64,000 bases of DNA, taken from assembly GCF_002878395.1 (NCBI RefSeq), contig NC_061112.1, positions 44,365,673 through 44,429,672 of the forward strand, read 5' to 3'. The stretch is from Capsicum annuum (Eukaryota; Streptophyta; Magnoliopsida; Solanales; Solanaceae). The position numbers and the translations under genes are program-made. Positions within the stretch are counted from its first letter, which is position 1. Each line of letters starts with the position of its first letter. Below, piece by piece: positions 36,481 to 49,839 of the stretch. The notes beneath the pieces were generated by a model, which searched no databases, was not told where the DNA came from, and saw nothing but the letters and a program-made list of their open reading frames with translations.

Positions 36481-37890
36481 ACACACTTAAACAATATAAA
36501 AGTATATCCCTCCTCCCTCCTAAAATTGATGTGGCAAAAATAATTAATTGAAATAAAAAGTAGGAGCGTTTGAGTCAAAAATTAAGCAAAAAAAAAAAAA
36601 AATATCAAGATACCCCCACCCCCATATCTTTTACTTCACAGCCCCTCCACTTACCCACCATGACCCCCATGTTTCTTCTTCTTCACACAATTACACCCTA
36701 CACATTTTTCTCTTCTACTTCAATTTTATTTACATCAACTAATTTTTTTAATAAGTTATATTTTTTTCTTACTCCATTATTGATTTTCATCTGAATTTAC
36801 TTTCTCCGTATCTTCATAACTTAGCCGCCATTATCAATTTCATCAACTACCATCAACACCAATTTCAGCTTCGGCACTCATCAATTTCATCACCTTCCAC
36901 TATTAATTTAATCACTATAACACCATCGATTTCATTATCTAATCCCCAAAAAATCACAATTAATAGTATTTTGGTGCGTAGAATAGCTATGGAAGAAAGA
37001 TTTGATTATTAATATCTATTAGAATTTATAAAGACCGATCGATTTTAACTTATAAAAAAATTGATTATAAAATTTATTTTTAACATCTTTGTCAAATTGG
37101 TGGTGATGACAACATTATTGGTGGGTAGTAGAGTTGGTGATAGTGACTAATTAATGATTTAGATTTGGCTATTCTGGTGCCATCGATGGTGGTTTTGTGA
37201 TGGATATAGAAGAAAAGAAAAACAAAAAATGTTTTAATTAAAATAAATAGTGAAAATAATAAATTTATTATATTTTTTGTGTGGTACTGGCGTGGCGCTG
37301 ATGTAGTGCGCCTTGTGGAACACCTTACCTTGTGAAATTGATATAACACTTTATAAGGTGGAAATAAATTAACTTTTATATAATTCTGGTGTATATTATG
37401 TTAGTTCAATAGTCTAAATGTGTCTTCGACTTTTTGGGTATAGTTTAAGGTGATTTTAATGTCTTTTCCCTGATGTTAATATCTTTAGTACTTTGTTTGT
37501 CTATGTTTTACATTTAAAAAATGTATGGCTATGTTTATTGTAAACTAATTAATTTTTATAATAATTTGAAATTATCCTAGAACATAACTGTTATCACTCT
37601 CCAGGGGTTTTGGGTTAAAAGTGCAAGAGTTTAAAAATGATGTGTGGGTGACTTAAGTTTTAATAATAAAGTGTGAGTGACAATTACTTTATTATAGATT
37701 AAGAATGTTGGGGAAGCTTGAGAAAAACCCAAAGTTTTTTAATTTACCTTTTGAACCAATGTAAACCCTAATATAACTAGAAAATGAGGGAAAACACGTG
37801 TTTCTCTCTCTTCTCTTTTATTGTTATTTTCTCTCTCTTCACTATTTTTATTGTTCATTACCGATGTTGCTTTATTCATTATCTTCTGCT

Positions 37891-37931
<41 letters not shown>

Positions 37932-38145
37932 TTTATTATCATCATATTCTTCTTCTTGTTGACTATTGTTGTTGTTGTTGCCATTACTGCTGCTACTTGA
38001 TCAATTTTTTAGGCCAAATTTTATTTCGTATATCACTTGGACATTACTTCATAGGTGATTTTGGTAAGTAAAATTATGATTTTTAGTTGAATTTCTCATC
38101 TGAGTACACTGCTACTACTGTTTTTTCAACAATAGATAGAACCCG
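36481..38145. other. Gene-free stretch with a TTA microsatellite
   Basis: No coding motif was seen. A TTA run covers 37893-37930 and short GTT/CTT runs follow to about 38000. The sequence may be the outer end of the downstream MULE, but no terminal inverted repeat could be matched. Confidence 0.5.
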
Positions 38146-38149
38146 AACA

Positions 38150-38830
38150 TGAATCCAATATATGAGTCATCTGTTGTGAAAGACGAGTTGTCTATTGCAA
38201 TAGAAGACTTATATGTTGGATTTATGTTGCAGATTCTATAGTGTTGTAACATAAATCCAATAGATAAGTCATCTGTTGCAATAAATGAGTCATCTGTTGC
38301 AATGAGGAGTCATCTATTACAATAAATTAATTACCTGTCGCAACAGAATCTGAAGTTAATTTCAATAAATGAGTCATCTGCTGCAATAGCTGAGTTATTT
38401 GTTATAACAGATAACTCACCTTTTGAGATTCACGTTTTAGAATAATAGAACCTGAATCTGATTTCAATAAGTGAGTTATCTGTTGCAATAACTGAGTTAT
38501 TTTATTGCAATAGGTGAGTGATCTATTGCAACAGGTCACTCATATGTTGGAATCAACTTCAAAGGTTTTGTAGTACTGTAATATCTATCCCAACAGGTGA
38601 GTCATTTGTTACCACAAATGGATAATCTATTACAACAGATGAGTCATCTGTTCCAACAGATGACTTATCTATTGAAATCACCTTTAGGTCATGTAGTACT
38701 ATAACATGAATCCTAATAGGTAAGTTATCTGTTGCAACAGATCCCTCACCTGTTGCAAAAAATTATTCACCTGTTGCAACAAATTACTTATCTGTTGGGG
38801 TTCATGTTATAGTACTATACAATCATTATT
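38150..38830. repeat. Palindromic minisatellite upstream of the MULE
   Basis: Many imperfect copies of GAGTCATCTGTTGCAA and its inverse (TTGCAACAGATGACTC), spaced at about 20-60 bases, fill this stretch. Neighbouring units are often inverted, so strands could fold. The array ends about 60 bases before the transposase start. Confidence 0.8.
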
Positions 38831-38886
38831 AATTTTATTATAATATTATTACTAACATTTTTCACAAATGTCTTTAGGTACCATTA

Positions 38887-39650
38887 ATGGAGAGATCAAT
38901 AACAGTAGGGGTGGATTGTCATGGTGAATGGATCGAGAAGAACAATCGATATGTTTGGCATTGTAAGGAGGGTGAAATGCTAGAGACGATAGCTATGACA
39001 GTCCAAAGTGATGTTTCGTATGATGAGTTTGTGAACTTAATCATCAGCTATTGTGGACTGAATTGTCAATCAAAAGAACTTGTTATCAGTTACATGCATA
39101 ACTCCTTTGAAAATTAGAGGGTACTACCTTTCAAGATAACTGATCAGGTTCAGTTGCGTACTTATCTGAGTGATTCAGCTAGGCCGGTGTTAAGGGTGTA
39201 CATAGATGAAAAAATTGAGAGAGAATGAGAATCAGAATGTAAAAGAAGAACAAGAAGATATGTTTAATGATACATTGGATGAGTGGACATAAATATTCCA
39301 CATGATGATGAGAGTAGTGGAGATCAAGTAGGAAGGATGATCAAATAACTACGCCCATTATTGGGAGAAAAATAGTGGGCAGTTCTTCTTAATCAATGCA
39401 ATCGGGCAATCATCAAGATGACAAGACTGTTTTTTTCAAGCGAATGTTGTTAAAGAATAAGGACGAACTAGCTACTTTTTTTTTGTATATTGCTTGCTTG
39501 AAAAAATATTTTCGACTAAAGAAGGTGGTTAATTTGAGAAATGTCTATTATTTTAGATGTTCTAATTTGGACTGCAAGTGGTAGTTGAGGGCTGTAAAAT
39601 ACTTAAGTTCTGATAGATTCGTCTTTAATGTGTAAGAAAAGTATCACCAG
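38887..39650 (+). pseudogene. MuDR-like transposase, N-terminal part
   Basis: 38887-39117 begins MERSITVGVDCHGEW and continues with YVWHCKEGEML, the N-terminal domain typical of plant mudrA-like proteins. A TAG ends it at 39115. The frame continues decayed with TYLSDSARPVLRVYI. 39396-39584 then carries FFKRMLLKNKDELATFF and FRCSNLDCKWWLRAVKY, the DNA-binding MuDR module (PF03108-type, with CxxxxC). Frameshifts separate the blocks. The protein would bind MULE ends and catalyse cut-and-paste transposition. It is not functional here. Confidence 0.85.
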
Positions 39651-40020
39651 TATGTAGGTGAAATCTATCGTTTTGATGCTACAAAAGACGAATTCAGTCC
39701 ATTGAGAAAAGATACATCCACCTGGTAAGAAACCCTCTTTGAATTTGTTGAATCCACCTCCTAATCTTGCATATAACTAGCTCCTCCATTGATAGTTGAC
39801 GAAGGAAGGAAGATTATACAGTGCTCGGACCCCCTAACAACTGGTAGATGTTAATTTCCTCAGCTGCAAATCTTGAGAATCAGACCTCCAAACCCCTTGA
39901 TCTGCTGAAAGACTAAGATTGAAGGTTGTACTCACTAAGATTGAGGAAGATATAGATGTCCTCAAAAAGCTTGAACAAGGTAAAAATATTCTACTTGTAT
40001 TAGTTTTATATTATTATTGT
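39651..40020 (+). pseudogene. Unidentified exon fragments inside the MULE
   Basis: After the MuDR module the translation stops resembling transposase. Changing frame twice, it reads GEIYRFDATKDEF, then APPLIVDEGRKIIQCSDPL, then LISSAANLENQTSKPLDLL and VVLTKIEEDIDVLKKLEQ. It ends at a GTAAAAA-type donor near 39977. The last piece looks like coiled coil. It may be a captured piece of a host gene, as in Pack-MULEs, or an unfamiliar MULE exon. I do not recognise the protein. Confidence 0.4.
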
Positions 40021-40554
40021 AAACTATCATTAATAGTTTCGTGACTGATTAGTATAATTTCTCTGTTGAATTGGCTAATACTAGCATTCTTGATGATTGA
40101 CGTGAAGTTGAAGTTCTTTTTTTTTTGCACTTGAATCTGGGCATCTGGTAAGCCACATATCCTAGCTATAATTTGTTATAAGTCATATCTTTTTTTAAAA
40201 TTAGTCACTGAATATAGTGAATAGTCTAACACCTATGTAAGTGCAATATTTCTTAAACGAGAAAACATTCTTGAAGCAAGGGAATCCCTAGCTATATTGA
40301 CCAAGTAAATCATTTGTTTTATGCAATTTCTGAAGCATTCATATCTTAAAAGAGTTAGGTTGACAGATTATACAGAGATGGAGTTCTTGAACTATGAATT
40401 CCTACTGAAGCCTTTACTTCCACTAAATCCTCTGCTGTCTTTCTTTATCCGACCCATTTCTATTTCCATTTCCCTCGTCTAATCGCTTTCGCTACTTGAT
40501 CCAGATGGGCTCTATTTTATAAGTATTTTTCTTATTGGTTAAACCAAAAATCAA

Positions 40555-40705
40555 ACCGTTAAGAATCAATAACCGATAAATCGAAAACCGATAAAAAATA
40601 TCTTATTAGTTGGTTATTGGTTTTGCATATTTAAAAACTGAAAACCGATAAACCGAACCGATAACACACAAAACCAAACCGAACCGACCGATGCCCACCC
40701 CTAAT
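40555..40705 (-). repeat. CGGTTTATCGGTTT repeat block
   Basis: Plus-strand AACCGATAAACCGA-type motifs recur at least five times and the block ends GACCGATGCCCACCCC. This resembles a small dispersed plant repeat starting GGGTGGGCATCGGTC on the minus strand. It separates the exon fragments from the transposase core. 40021-40554 shows no coding motif. Confidence 0.5.
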
Positions 40706-40716
40706 CCTATGGTGCT

Positions 40717-41310
40717 TGGATTCTTGGTTTTAAACAATTGAGAAAAGTCATGGCAGTTGATGAGACTTTCTTGAGGAGAAAGTATAATGAAGTTTTGATA
40801 TCGAAGGTGGCATAAGATGCCGAGAGTCACATCTTTCCTCTAGATTTTTTTGTAGCGGACAAGGAATGCGATGCCTCATATGCATATTTTTTTTGATAAA
40901 TGCAAAGTTGTTTAGATAGTATTGAATCTTTGTGTATAATTTCGGATAGGCATCCAAGTATCCAAAAGATGGGTTCAATTTTTTTCACTTCAGCTCACTT
41001 TGGTTGTTGCATGAGACATTTGAAACAACTTTCACATTGAACGGGTCATGACTCTTTTTTTTTATAGAGAATCTAACACATATAATAGAGTTGAGTTTTT
41101 TGACAATTTCAATCAAAAAAGGGATTTTCATCTCAAGGCAGCACAACATCTCGAACGTCTCAGTTTTGAGAGATAGAGCCAGACATTTTATTCGACAAAC
41201 AGGTACATTCTTATGAATTTAATATCTTGTTTGAGTTACAACTTTGTAATATTGTATGATGTCATACTAAGTAATTTTTTTCTTATAGGTATGATATTAT
41301 GATGTCAAAC
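40717..41310 (+). pseudogene. MULE transposase catalytic domain
   Basis: LGFKQLRKVMAVDETFLRRKYNEV carries the AVDGTF-like motif with the first catalytic Asp. DAESHIFPLDFFVADKECDASYAYF follows, with a stop at 40816 in the KVA*DAES segment, then CIISDRHPSI with the second Asp and FGCCMRHLKQL. An 86-base intron with GT...AG ends is readable at 41203-41288. Across it the frame reads YSTNRYDIMMSN, matching the conserved RYDIMTSN segment. The reading frame is cut at 41310 by the 10.9 kb insertion and resumes at 52181. Several frameshifts are present. Confidence 0.87.
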
Positions 41311-42654
41311 TGTCACGACCCAATTTCTCAGGTCATAATGGCACCTACCATAACCCGCCAGTAAGCAAGCCAATCCGTAGTCCGAAGCGGCTAGTATCGG
41401 ACTACTCAATGATATAAGGAAAAGAATACGGAATAAATGAAATAAAGATCAATTGCATAAGTGAATCCTAAAACCTGGTGGTATCAGTATAGGAGCTTCT
41501 AATATAATATGAGTACAAAAGTGAAATATCAAGAGAAATACACAAATACGACTTATCTCCAAATATAACATAGAGAATAGTCTAATACATAAGAGAGAGA
41601 TAAGTAATACTCCGAATGTCAGGAGATCACTCTAAGTCTCCGAACCATGGCTGCTCCGCACGATGCACACATCAATGGTGATAACCCGTACTATGATCTA
41701 TAAGCTATAGAAGTGTAGTATGTGTACTAAACGAATGATACTCAGTAGACAACTGCCAATTGATATCCAAAGATAAAACAGATATATACAACATAAAAAC
41801 ATAATGGAAACTACACCAAAAAGTCCAAAAAATCATATAACAAGTCAATGAGAATAATAAGGGACAACTATCCTGTCCAAGTTGAAGGGTTTAACATAAT
41901 AAGACTAAGGAAGTATCAGGATGAACTATCCTATTCCATCCATATTCAATAAATGTAAATACTATACCGTATATCCCATGCCTATATACAAATGAAGAGA
42001 GTAAGAAAGATATATAGCAATATACAAGGCCAAGAAATAAATATACAATATGAACAAACGAAGGAAGTGGTATACCGTAATGACATAGCTTCATATAACT
42101 ATATATATACATACATATAAATGTGAGGTCATCTCAAAGAATAACCTAGGTCATCATATACTAATTCTAAGACCTCATTATAATACTACCAGGATTTAAT
42201 ACTATTATACTCAGGGTTTCTAATTCACATGGCTAGACATGAAATAATCGTGCATAGTAATGCAATCATAAAATAAAAATGGCCAAAGATATACCTCAAA
42301 TCTTGATACCGGATCAATGACCAATCTTTCATAAGCTAGCCATAATAACAATCATAACAATGATAATAACAATATCAATAATAACAGGCTATTCCAGACA
42401 ATCAAATACCTAATCGAGCTTATGCATGCCTCCACCGACCCAGGCTCAAAAAGTTCAATCAACATACAACAACACAAGGCATATTCTTTACCCATATCTA
42501 TGCAACTGTCCCATACCAACTGATAGACATAAGTACATACTGGGGATAGACAATGCGCATGCAGAAATAAATGCAAGGTACATAGTCAATATCACAATCT
42601 TATTACATAACCATCTCCATCATAATTGTCATCATTATGATCATCATCAGTGTA

Positions 42655-42800
42655 TCAACCTTCGGCCCTACCGGGTATCAATATATCTTTATAACATATC
42701 CTCTGTACTCAAATCGGGTATTAATATCATCATAATAATATTCGTCGGACTCTAACCGGGTATCAATATCATCACAATAGTATCCTTTGGACTCAAACCA
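42655..42800. repeat. 42-46 bp minisatellite in the giant LTR
   Basis: Four decayed units share ACCGGGTATCAATATCATC followed by ATAATAATATTC-like sequence. Translated products of this stretch are repeat artefacts. Confidence 0.7.
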
Positions 42801-43372
42801 AGTATATATATATATTATCATAATCATCAATACATATATATAGATATATAACAGGTGCACAAACTCAAGCCATGACTAAAAAAGTAGAAATTCATAAGTC
42901 TATTAACCAGAATGATCTTCGAGACTAATTCATCATAAAAGTGTAGAAAGAGGTCGAATCATGGAGATGAACTCTAATTATTGTCCTAACCATTTCTTCA
43001 CATAATCATTATTCACTAAATAATCAATATCCAACACCTAGTCAAGATTCACCACTAGACTATAATGGCTAATTAACGAGTGTTCATTTCTAACCATCAT
43101 AATCTCACTAGTCACCAGCTATCAAAAAACCACTAACCATCATTTAGACACTTATTTATCTATCAACTAACATCTCTTATTATCTAGCATCATTAATACA
43201 TAAATTGTCATTTAACAACTAATCAACAATATAATCATCAATAACAACTAACCATCACTTTTGCAAAACCCGTCATCATCATTAGCTACGTATTATCCAT
43301 AATCTCCAGCTACTATATTTTAAATAATCAAGGTTCATTAACTAGTACATTAGATTCCTAGTCATCAATTAC

Positions 43373-45136
43373 TGATATGAGGTGATTTTATACATTTTTG
43401 TATCGTTATTCTAGCTTATTTTGCCTTATTTTGAGAGAAATTTGTATGCTTAAATGTGTTGATATTAATATAAATAAGTATTTAAGTGTCCAAGTACGTG
43501 ATTACAATGTCCAAGGTATTTTTCAAATAATTTTGCACTTAATGGAGTAATTTAGAGTCAATCCGAAAAACTAGTTTTACTAGCTTGAGCTAGGTGTGTG
43601 TCTAGTTGATCTCGGTGGATTTTAATATGTTTAATTTATTTTAAATATTTTAAATGTGTAATTATGAGTGGAATAACTTGTTTGTAATGTGCAAAATTTA
43701 ATTTGACTAAGTAAAGAGTCGGAATAATGAGTGAAAGATTATTGCGAATTTGCTTTATCCAAGCTCTTGTTTTGTTTTGTTGTTGAGAATGTTATGTTGT
43801 TTTAATCTTGAATATGTGGTGTATGATATTGTAGGAGGTTTGGTAAACTAAATACGCTGATATATTGATGATAAAAGGCTCGAAATTCATGAAAAATATA
43901 TTACAAAAGGCATGGACAAAGAATAAGACGTTTTATACTTAACCAAAATTTTAAACAAAATTTCCCGTGAGACGACGCGAAGTCAACGTGTCGCATCGAT
44001 GTGCCAACGCGTTGAGAAACGCATCGCATTGCTAACATTATGCACGGTCAACTTTAAAGCACCGACACGGACAGTGGCTTTGTCCAATTTAAATCAAAAT
44101 AGCACACAGATTGAGGACGGCTAGTGGGGAATAGCCTGGGAGCACGTGATGAGTCATAATCTTATAAGGATTATAATTAGTACGTATTTAATTATTTATG
44201 TAGTAGGCAAAGGACAGCTGGACAGAACAATCCAAAACTTTGGACAACGTGTATATATTCAAGAAGGAGACACGTACAGGAACATTACATGGCTGGACAG
44301 CTTTGGACGAAAAGCGGAGGAGTGACTACACGGTTTATTAGGTTTTAATTTTATTTTTAGTGTTTAATTTTTCATATAATGTATTCAATTATTTGGATTA
44401 TGATTATGAATATTAGTAGCTAAAAACCCTCCTTCCGGGGTTAAAGCCAAAAACATGATTACTTTTGTTTTGGATTATTTTTGTTAATTTTGCTTATCAT
44501 ATTTAGTTGTTTGTTTATTATTGCTTTAATTATATTATGGATTGATCACAATAAAATACATATATTGTCGACCTTTTGATTTCGAGAGAAGGAATAGAGA
44601 GATAGAACATGGGAATAAACAAAGATTGAGTTTTTATTATTTTATAAAATAAAGAATTAAACTTAGCTTCTAGGACAGGGATATACTTAAATGCCTTACT
44701 TGATTCATACGTAGGATGATAACTTTAATTAATTTAATTGAATTATTACATCTCCGTTCAATGATGTAGTTGTAATGTCCAAATTAGGTAAAAGATTATA
44801 GGTTGGGAAATCATGATCATGCAATTAACCTTACGAATCAACAATCAAGATAAGCAAGTTATTGAAGAAAATTCAATAACATAGTATGATTGTTCGAAGT
44901 GCTTTAACCCTGAGCTTTTTTTCCATTGATTGTTCCAAAAATCTAATTATCAAATTATTTATTTTATTTTTAATTTACAAAAATTACAAACTTTCTTCTT
45001 GTTTTTTTTTTTTTCAATTAGTAAGACTAGAATTAGATAGGCGGCGAACGCAAGTCCCTGTGAGATCGATACTTGGGCTTCCTTGAAGAAACTATATTAC
45101 TTGATAAGACCACGTATACTTGAATGTGCGCTATCA
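43373..45136 (+). repeat. 5' LTR of the 5.9 kb element
   Basis: It starts TGATATGAGGTGATTTTATAC and ends GTGCGCTATCA. A CpG-rich block (GACGACGCGAAGTCAACG to CGCATCGCATTGC) lies at 43970-44035. A TATA-like GTGTATATATTC follows near 44249. Confidence 0.83.
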
Positions 45137-45142
45137 AGTTTT

Positions 45143-45157
45143 TGGCGCCATTACCGG
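45143..45157 (+). other. Primer-binding site, tRNA-Asp type
   Basis: TGGCGCCATTACCGG matches TGGCGCCGTTGCCGG, the complement of a plant tRNA-Asp 3' end, at 13 of 15 positions. Both mismatches are G to A. Confidence 0.8.
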
Positions 45158-47590
45158 AAAGCTACTTTCTATATTGAGTTGTAAATAGTTTTTGTTTAGT
45201 TTCTTTTTATTTTCTTTTATTCTTCTTTTTATCACACTTCTTGATATATCAGCCTGGGATAGATGGTTTTCCAGTGATGATGATTCTTGTTGTTTCTGTG
45301 GGGGACCACATTAAGCGGATTATTGTCCAGATTTTGATAAAAGTGCGTGGACAGGACATTCACAATATAATGCGGATAATCGAGGAAGTTTGAGTACTCG
45401 AAAACTGATATTATGGAAATTATGATGGACCCACTACCACTATGTCTACAGTGGCTAAGCAAAGAAATATGTTGAGAAGATATTAGCCAATGTGTAGAGC
45501 AAACACAAGAATCGCAGCCACTCAATTGTCATCTTAATCTTGAACCCGAAATTAAGAAGGTGAATAAAAGTGAGTGTATAGTAGATGGTGTAAATTTTGA
45601 AGTGGGATTGGTTGGGCCTCACTCGAAGATTTTTTCTATTTTATGTTTAGATGATATCTTGTCTGTGGAATCATCTAAAATAGTGGAAGAGTATGAAAAT
45701 AAGGAACAAGAATCCTATATTCTTGATTTTACACCGAATAAGTAACATAAAAACACACCTCACTTGAAGGTCGAGTGGTTTACCATGCACATTTCATTAC
45801 TCTGTTCCTTAATTTTTGTACCACCTCCCTATGATCGAGGCAAAAAGATGGATGTGATGTTGGGGCTGAAATTTATATCCTCATGGTGGAGGAAAAAATT
45901 GATTGGGTCGTGCCGCGACACTAAATTAGGCGCTTCTTGGGAGACAACCCAAGTTAATTAGGTATGTTTTCTTTTTAGTTTTTCGTATTTTTTATTTCAC
46001 GTAGTTTTTATTTTTGGTTGAGTCACAGATTAATGGGAAGTTTGAGTACCATAAACTTGAGCTTGAAGCATGGCAAAGATTGAATGTGGGGTCTCATTGA
46101 TCCCATTTATGTGTGAAGATGCTACTAGCTAGGCCTAGAGGTCTCAGGGAGTATTTCTATCTTTTTACTTTTAAATTCACTTGGGGGACAAAGTAGATTT
46201 TTAAGTGTGGGGTGGAAAATTCTTAAAATTTGACTCAATTTTTTTTTTTAGGTTAGAAATAAGTGAGATATTTTTTATTGGTGCTATTTTTTATTACATG
46301 ATGCAAGTGAGTTTGTTGATAAAAACATGTTGAATTGTGTGAATTGCTACTTTTGAGACTCTTAGGCTTATGTTTTGACTCTTGTACTTGTTGGCTTAAT
46401 TTTGAATTTATACTATTGTTTGGTGGGGAGTATATGACATCCTATTGAGTCAAGCATGCGCCATGTGTTGTGAGGTATTTTGTATATTCCTTGTTGCATG
46501 TGATGTCTAGAACTTGTTCGGTGTGTGTGAAGCGAAATAAAGAATGTGGGTTTAAGAGATGATTTAGGCATTTCTTTGATAGCCTTGTTTTTTACCTTTT
46601 TTTTACCTACCTTTGTGCATTATCCTAGTTAACCCCCATTGAGCGTTTAGCTTATTTCTTTGGTAGCCTCATATGTAGCCTAATCCCTTCTTTGATAAAT
46701 CATAAATTGATCCAAAAGGCTCCTAAGTACTTTAATTGAAAAAAAAAATTGAATTAGTAAGGAGTTTGAGAAATTGAAAAAGAAAAGGTGAAATTGATGC
46801 CCCAAGGTAATAGTTATTGGTGTTTATAATTGAGGTGTGGTGGATTGATGTGATATAATTGATGAAAGAAATATTGCCATGATTGTAAAAAAAAAAAGAA
46901 AAAGTGATTCTTGTGGTAATAAACTATATGTCCATCAAGTGTTCGTGAAAATACTTAAAAGAGATGGGGCAAAAAATAAAACGAAATGGTAGACAAAAAT
47001 GATGTAATTTGGTTATTTGAGATGAGTTTTAAATTTTTAATGTAGTGTATTAAAGTGCTTAGAGAGGCAAGTCATTATTCTTGGCCAAAATAGTTCCTAT
47101 CCGTCCCTTAGCCTACATTACAACCTGAAAAAGTCCTAATTGATCCTAAGCTTTACATTCGACTATTAGTGGAGTATTACACTAAGGGAAAGCCTATGGT
47201 TCATTGTGTGTAACTTGAGAATTCTTTGTGAGAGTGAGCATAATTTGATTCTTGTACCCATTATGTTATAAATTGCATTATTGTGAGAGATTATGGGTAA
47301 CTCACTTGTTGTGAGAGACACATGTTTGATGAATGTGGGTGATTTGTATGATGTCCTTGATTGAGCAATATGCATGTGTTTACCAACTAGGTGAGTAAAT
47401 TCTTGAGGCTAGGATGTTTTGAAGTAGTATTCTTGAGCTTTCAATTGTGTAAATAACATGCTTGGTGTAGAAACTTGCATTTCATGTAGTCATTGTAGTA
47501 CTAGCATGTGTGTATTGCATTTAGTAAAAGTGTAGCGTCACCTCAAATTTTTTATGCTTAGAGTAAAGAGTTGTTCGAGGACGAACAAGA
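45158..47590 (+). other. Interior of the 5.9 kb element, no retroviral genes
   Basis: The only open stretches of note are 45560-45745 (61 codons, acidic: SIVEEYENKEQE-like) and 45764-45961 (65 codons, ending in the GASWETTQVN segment). Neither has a recognisable domain. The second may be a decayed tail of the ancestral polyprotein region. Confidence 0.55.
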
Positions 47591-47604
47591 GTTTACGTGT
47601 GGGG
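47591..47604 (+). other. Polypurine-like tract of the 5.9 kb element
   Basis: GTTTACGTGTGGGG directly precedes the 3' LTR start. GTGTGGGG is the usual tract in Athila/Tat-like elements. Confidence 0.6.
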
Positions 47605-49283
47605 TGATGATCTGAAGTGATTTTATACACCTTTGTATCATTATTCTAGCTTACTTTGCCTTATTTTGAGAGCAATTTATGTGCTTAAACATGTTTATAT
47701 TGATATAAATAAGCATTTAAGTGTCCAAGTGTGTGATGACAATGTCCAAGGTATTTTTCAAACAAGTTTGCGCTTAATGGAGTAATTTAGAGTCAATCCG
47801 GAAAATTGGTTTTACTAGCTTGAGTTAGGTGTGTGTCTAGTTGATTTCGGTGGATTTTAATGTGTTTAATTTATTCTAAATATTTTAAATGTGTAATTAT
47901 GAGTGGAATAACTTATTTGTAATGTCTAAAATTAATTTGACTAAGTAACGAGTCGAAATAATGAGTGGCAGATCATTGCAAATTTGCCTTATCCAAACTC
48001 TTGTTCTTGTTTTAATCTTGAATATGTGGTGTATGATATTGTAGGAGGTTTGGTGATCTAAATACGCTGATATATTGATGATAAAAAGGCTCAAAATTCA
48101 TGAAAAATACACTATATAAAAAGCATGAACAAAGAATAGAATGTTCCATATTTAATCAAATTTTTAAACTCAAATTTCAGTGAAACGACGCAAAGTCAAC
48201 GCGTCGCAACGCGTCGCATCGATGTGGCAATGCGTCACCTTGCTAAAATTATGCACGGTCAACTTTAAAGCACCGACACGGACAGTGGCTTTGTCCAATT
48301 TGAATCAAAATGGCACACGGATTGAGGACGGCTAGTGGGGAATAGCCTGGGAGCACGTGATGAGTCATAATATTATAAGGATTATAATTAGTACATATTT
48401 AATTATTTATGTAGTAGGCAAAGGACAGCTGGACAGAACAATCCAAAACGTTGGACAAAGTGTATTACACAGCTGGACAGCTTTGGACGAAAAGCGGAGG
48501 AGCGGCTTCACGGTTTATTAGGTTTTAATTTTATTTTTAATCTTTAATTTTTTATATCATGTATTCAATTATTGATTGTGAATATTAGTGGATAAAAATT
48601 CTCTTTTTGGGGTTAAAGCCAAGAACATAATTACTATTATTTTTGATTAATTTTGTTAATTTTGCTTATGATAGTTGGTTGTTTGTTTATTCTTGCTTTA
48701 ATTATTTTATGGATTGATCACCCGTAAAATACATATATTGTCGACCTTTTGATCTCAGGAGAGGGAATAGGGAGGTTGAACATGGGAATAAACAAAGTTT
48801 GAGTTTTTATTCTTTTATAAAATAAAGAATTAAACTTAGCATCTAGGACAGGGATGTACTTAGATGCCTTACTTGATTCATACGTAGGATGATAGCTTTA
48901 ATTAACTTAATTGGATTATTACATCTCCGCTCAACGATGTAGTTGTAATATCCAAATTAGGTAAAAGATTATAGGTTGGAAAACCATGATCATGCAATTA
49001 ACCCTACGAATCAACAACCAAAATAAACAAGTTATCGAAGAGAATTCAATAACATAGTATGATTGTTCGAAGTGTTTTAAACCTAGACTTTTTTTTTTCC
49101 ATTGATTGTTCCAAGAATTTAATTTTTGCATTATTTATTTTATTTTTAATTTACAAAAATTACAAACTCTCTTCTTGTTTATTTTTCTCAATTAGATAGG
49201 CGGCGTGAGATCGATACTTAGGCTTGCTTGAAGCCACTATATTACTTGATAAGACCACGTACACTTGCGTGTGCGCTTGGGCA
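47605..49283 (+). repeat. 3' LTR of the 5.9 kb element
   Basis: It is collinear with the 5' LTR but lacks about 40 bases near 48455 and has the CpG-rich block at 48184-48240. The 5' and 3' copies look clearly more alike than the LARD LTRs at 5510-14160, suggesting a younger insertion. The terminal CA is taken at 49282-49283. Confidence 0.8.
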
Positions 49284-49839
49284 CTTAATAGACAACTAGT
49301 TACCACATAACTTAAACCTTATTTAGGAAGAATAGTCATAAGATCATATTTCAGCTAGAATCACATCGATTACAGATATAATAATCATGAATGTGCCAAA
49401 TCTATTCATACCATCACTAGTATCCCAATCAATAAAGTCGTAAGCAGCATACTGCATATTCCTCCATCCCATACCGGAGAGATGTGTATATAAACATATA
49501 TATGTATATTCATAAACTACAATCGTATCCTTTACGAGGATAATTATTTCCCAGATGTCCATTCGATAACATAACACGACCCTTGGCCTAATAATATATC
49601 CAAAAATAATCACAACCTCATAATCACGGCCTTATGCCTACATACATATCTAAAACCCATATCGACAATCATATTTATAAGCCATAGCTATCTATAATCA
49701 TCTTACATATAGGTGGCATCTCACATCTAGGAGGCATAATATCGATAAGCATAACACATCTATAAGACATCTCCTACCTATAGGTCATACATCATGATTA
49801 TGAAGAATATCACCTCTCTAGGCCAATTATCATATTTAT

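Larger units (their letters stand above)
43373..49283 (+). mobile_element. Nested non-autonomous LTR element, 5.9 kb (Athila/Tat-like)
   Basis: Direct LTRs lie at 43373-45136 and 47605-49283. A primer site TGGCGCCATTACCGG sits right after the 5' LTR and a purine tract before the 3' LTR, so the orientation is plus. The interior is only 2468 bp and has no Gag, RT or integrase. It keeps ACACTAAATTAGGCGCTTC followed by TTGGGAGACAACCCAAG, a stretch usual downstream of pol in plant Athila/Tat elements, and AAGTGTGGGGTGG. No target duplication could be matched (flanks ATTAC and CTTAA). Confidence 0.82.

Noticed and set aside
38150..38830. CRISPR-like array of short repeats
   Set aside because: Units are irregular, often inverted and diverged, with no uniform spacers. 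The context is a plant transposon.
38887..39117. Host signalling protein with a PB1-like fold
   Set aside because: The downstream MuDR module, transposase core and SWIM finger show it is the mudrA N-terminus.
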